Shown one piece after another: positions 61,424 to 64,000 of a stretch of DNA of 64,000 nt. Source of the DNA: Miscanthus floridulus. Lineage: Eukaryota; Streptophyta; Magnoliopsida; Poales; Poaceae. Every line of letters starts with the position of its first letter. The first letter of the stretch is position 1. The stretch spans positions 23,538,502 to 23,602,501 of the forward strand of contig NC_089591.1 of NCBI RefSeq assembly GCF_019320115.1. The letters run 5' to 3'. Position numbers and translations under genes: made by a program. The notes under the pieces were generated by a model. The model saw only the letters and a program-made list of their open reading frames with translations. It had not been told where the DNA came from and made no database searches.

Positions 61424-62323
61424 CACACACAACCGCCCTTCTGGCAGGAGTGGAAGGCAGAATCGGAGGGGAAGACTCCTTGGGAGGCTGCCCAAGTTGT
61501 GTCCTTTGAGGTGTTGAGCCAAGTCTACCAGCAGCATGGAGATGCACTCACTGGCAGTGCAACGAGTATGTTTCCATGGGTGGATCCGTCCACCACCAAT
61601 TGGGAACAATGTAATCAAAACGCATTGATAAGAGATCAGGATGAGCGAGCAAATAGCTCTAGTCCCTTCATGAGTGCAATGTTTGCGGCGATGAAGATGT
61701 TTTGTGCTCGCCAGGACACTTGGGATTTCTGGCAGGAATCATACACCACCTGCATGAACAAACTCATGAGAGCTGAAGCCATGCAACATAAGCTCAAGAA
61801 GTGTGTGCACAAGCAAAAGAAAGTCGCAAGTAAAGCCCGAGGGGAATCTGACCAAGCCTATGCAGCTTTGGGCACTCTTCATGCCCAAATGGAGCAAGTG
61901 GATCAGCAGAGGGCAGCAGCTCAAGAAGCTAGAGCTAATGATCAAGCAGTACTTGCAGGACTATGGGAGTAGTTGGAGATCGCCCATGCAGAGGTGTCCA
62001 CAGCTAGACGTCAGTGTGATGCAGCAGAAAACCATGTCACTATAATAAGGATAGAGCGAGATAGGCACCACAACATGAGTAACGCCCAGAACCGTGCTAA
62101 AAGGGGCTTACGTCAGCAGCTTGCATAGGCTCAACTTCAAGTAATGAACCTTCAGCATGAAGTGCACTATTTGAACAACCAGCTGAACCCAATCTTGGAT
62201 GGGGAAGAAGATGGTCCAAATATGGAAGAAGATGATGATGAGGATGAGGAAGAGGAAGAGGTGGAGCCTGAGGAAGGAGATGATCCTATCTCTGACCTGG
62301 ATAGTGATCATGATGAGGATTAG
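61424..62323 (+). pseudogene. Extra ORF of element D upstream of gag, 3' piece
   Basis: Continues in frame from 47659. Seen in order: PFWQEWKAESEGKTPWEAAQ, a region with WVDPSTTNWEQ, then from about 61750 a Lys/Ala/Gln/Glu-rich stretch (KCVHKQKKVASKA, LHAQMEQVDQQRAAAQEA) with the look of a long coiled coil, and finally an acidic tail (EEDDDEDEEEEEVEPEEGDD) ending at TAG 62321-62323. Two in-frame TAG stops, at 61970-61972 and 62126-62128, interrupt it; each fits a CAG-to-TAG change. Without them the whole product would be about 360 residues. A separate ATG starts gag at 62690, so this is a distinct gene of the element. Function unknown. Confidence 0.65.
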
Positions 62324-62689
62324 ATCACTTAGTACTTAGTGGAAGTGCTTTATGTATCATCGTTGGTTATGTAATGGACCTGTAGTTAAATTTGTTGTTG
62401 ATGAAGTGAACTATCATGTAATATTGTTATTTGCATGACTATCGCACGTTTGGTTTAACGCCTATGCAAATTTCAGTTGAGTTATCAAAGATCATGATTT
62501 GAACATTAACGTGTTATGAGTTCGTTAAGCGATCAAATTGGTGGTGTCATGTTGTGAGAATGAATAGTTATGCCTCTATTTTTATTGTAATTTTAGATTG
62601 TCTCCAGTAATTTCAATTTGGCATGATTATAAATTCATCTGCAATCTTGTGGCATCAACCAATAATCGCTTATTGTTGCAACTTCGTAG
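62324..62689 (+). other. Spacer between extra ORF and gag of element D
   Basis: AT-rich, no ORF. It ends at TTCGTAG before the gag ATG at 62690; a splice acceptor is conceivable, which would let gag be made from a spliced mRNA that skips the extra ORF. Confidence 0.5.
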
Positions 62690-64000
62690 ATGACGCGCAC
62701 CCATGCAGGAGCTAGTAGCAGCCAGGATGGCAATGGTGATGACTTACCACCACCACCGCCGCCGTCCACTCAGGAGTTCTTTGCCCAATTCTTGGGGAGC
62801 CAAAGGACAATGGAGGAAGCTCTGCGCCTCATCACGCAGAACACCGCTCATGGCCACCCACAGCAACAAGGGGCCGAGCCAAATCAGCACAGTACATTCA
62901 AGGAATTTCTAGATACAAAGCCTCCTATCTTCAACGTGGCTGAGGAAACCATTACAGGCTAACTGAGTGGCTCAACACCATTGAGCAGAAGTTTCGTCTA
63001 CTAAGAGTCACCGAGCATCTGAAAGCTGAGTATGCTTCTCACTAGCTGCAAGGACCAGCAGGGATCTGGTGGACACATTTCTTGTCATCTCTACCTGCTA
63101 ATGCGTGAGTGACATGGGAGCAGTTCAAGTTGGCTTTTTGGGGGCATCATATTCCCCCAGGCCTAATGCAGCATGAAAGTGGCTGAATTTATGAGGCTCA
63201 CTCAGGGAACAAAGACCCTCACAGAATATATGCACGTATTCAACAATCTGTCCAGGTATGCTCTAGGTTTCGTGGATACCGAGGAGAGAAGATAGAGAGC
63301 TTCAAGCGGGGTCTAGGCACCAAACTGATGAAGATCATGGCCAATTCCAAGTGCACTACTTACAACAAGTTTATCATCGATGCTCTGACCTAGGAAAACC
63401 ACAATAACATGCATGCGGCTGCTAAGGGTCGCAAGAGGGCATTCGAGGTAGGTGCCTCCAGATCTTCATAGTCCAGAGTGCCTATCACAGCTAGGCCACA
63501 ATTCCATCCACCTGCACCCAAGTTTAGGCCTCCACCACCCAAAGCTTAGAACATCAGGCCATAGAAACCATTTCGTAAGGCATTCACTATTGCCTTACCA
63601 AAAGGAACTGGCAGTCAGGGAAGCTCCACATGACTTAGGAGTAATCAACCATGTTTTAACTGCAACCAGGTGGGGCATTGGTCCAAGGAATGCCCCACCC
63701 CAAGAAGAATGGCAACTAGAATTAGAACAATCAAAGGTAGGTGAATACAAGGGCACGTCCGAGATATGTGCATTATACCGCTGTTGAGGAAGTGCCCGCT
63801 AGAGAAGTTGTCACGGCTGGTATGTTTCTTGTCAACAAGCATCCTGCTGTTGTTTTATTTGATTTGGGAGCTTCTCATTCATTTATGAGTCAAGCATTCG
63901 CATCTAGACATGATCAAGAAATAATTGAAGTAAGCAAAGGGGGTTATAATATAAGTTCAGTAGGGGCTACTATTTCTACAAATAAGATAGTAAAAAATGT
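62690..64000 (+). pseudogene. Gag and protease start of element D, partial and decayed
   Basis: Starts MTRTHAGASSSQDGNGDD then a proline run and FKEFLDTKPPIFNVAEE, matching gag of element C. After a shift near 62963 it continues WLNTIEQKFRLLRVTEHLKA, HHIPPGLM, KLMKIMANSKCTTYNKFI, then the zinc knuckle CFNCNQVGHWSKEC-like block near 63655 and protease VVLFDLGASHSFMS near 63850, where DLG stands for the catalytic DSG. In-frame stops: TAG at 63043, 63391, 63469, 63547, 63562 and TGA at 63106, each where Gln (CAG) or Arg (CGA) is expected. The window ends in the protease. Confidence 0.85.

Larger units (their letters stand above)
42129..64000 (+). mobile_element. Ty3/gypsy element D (Tekay/Del-like chromovirus), runs off the window
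   Basis: 5' LTR 42129-46723, primer site at 46726-46737, an extra ORF, then gag and protease to the window end. Element C (47660-61418) is inserted inside the extra ORF with target duplication CAGCC. D itself interrupts the protease of element E; TTGTG at 42124-42128 would be its left target duplication. LTR, primer site and gag all match element C in reverse orientation, so C and D are sister families. Confidence 0.9.

Overview
The window is nuclear DNA from a plant, almost certainly a grass. The evidence is GT-AG introns, Stowaway and Tourist MITEs, Ty1/copia elements with tRNA-Met primer sites, a chromodomain Ty3/gypsy element with ~4.1-kb LTRs, and 5'-truncated L1-type LINEs. An Andropogoneae grass such as sugarcane or sorghum is my guess. 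I recognise one host gene; nearly everything else is transposable element, most of it decayed. No tRNA, rRNA, CRISPR array or operon was recognised.

Positions 1-22.6 kb hold the 3' half of a gene on the + strand (nine exons, 64-22178) whose C-terminus I recognise as the plant CLEC16A-like protein GFS9/TRANSPARENT TESTA 9. Its introns carry a LINE 3' end, a probable solo LTR, two MITEs, and one 15.85-kb intron. That intron holds a Mutator-like element with a GC-rich interior, an old LINE fragment on the - strand, two full-length copia elements in the sense orientation (A, old; B, young), and a second truncated LINE.

Positions 23-37 kb hold a layered nest. A near full-length LINE on the - strand (23027 to about 35062) is split by a composite insertion. 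Inside that is a solo LTR (G), itself split by an internally deleted copia element (H) and a 3.7-kb solo LTR of the chromovirus family (F). The three pieces of G sum to 1165 bp, matching the intact sister solo LTR I (1162 bp) at 35853-37014.

Positions 37-64 kb hold a second nest of three gypsy elements: E (Tat-type LTR and gag-protease, + strand), interrupted by D (Tekay/Del-like, + strand, running off the window), interrupted by C (complete Tekay/Del-like element, - strand, TSD CAGCC). D carries an extra ORF upstream of gag, predicted coiled-coil with an acidic tail, that C lacks. This is the nearest thing here to an under-described gene. In-frame stops in C and D are mostly TAG where a CAG glutamine codon is expected, as methylation-driven decay would produce.

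I found no convincing new cellular system. The value of the window is the insertion history, the extra retrotransposon ORF, and the 15.85-kb intron the host gene must splice.
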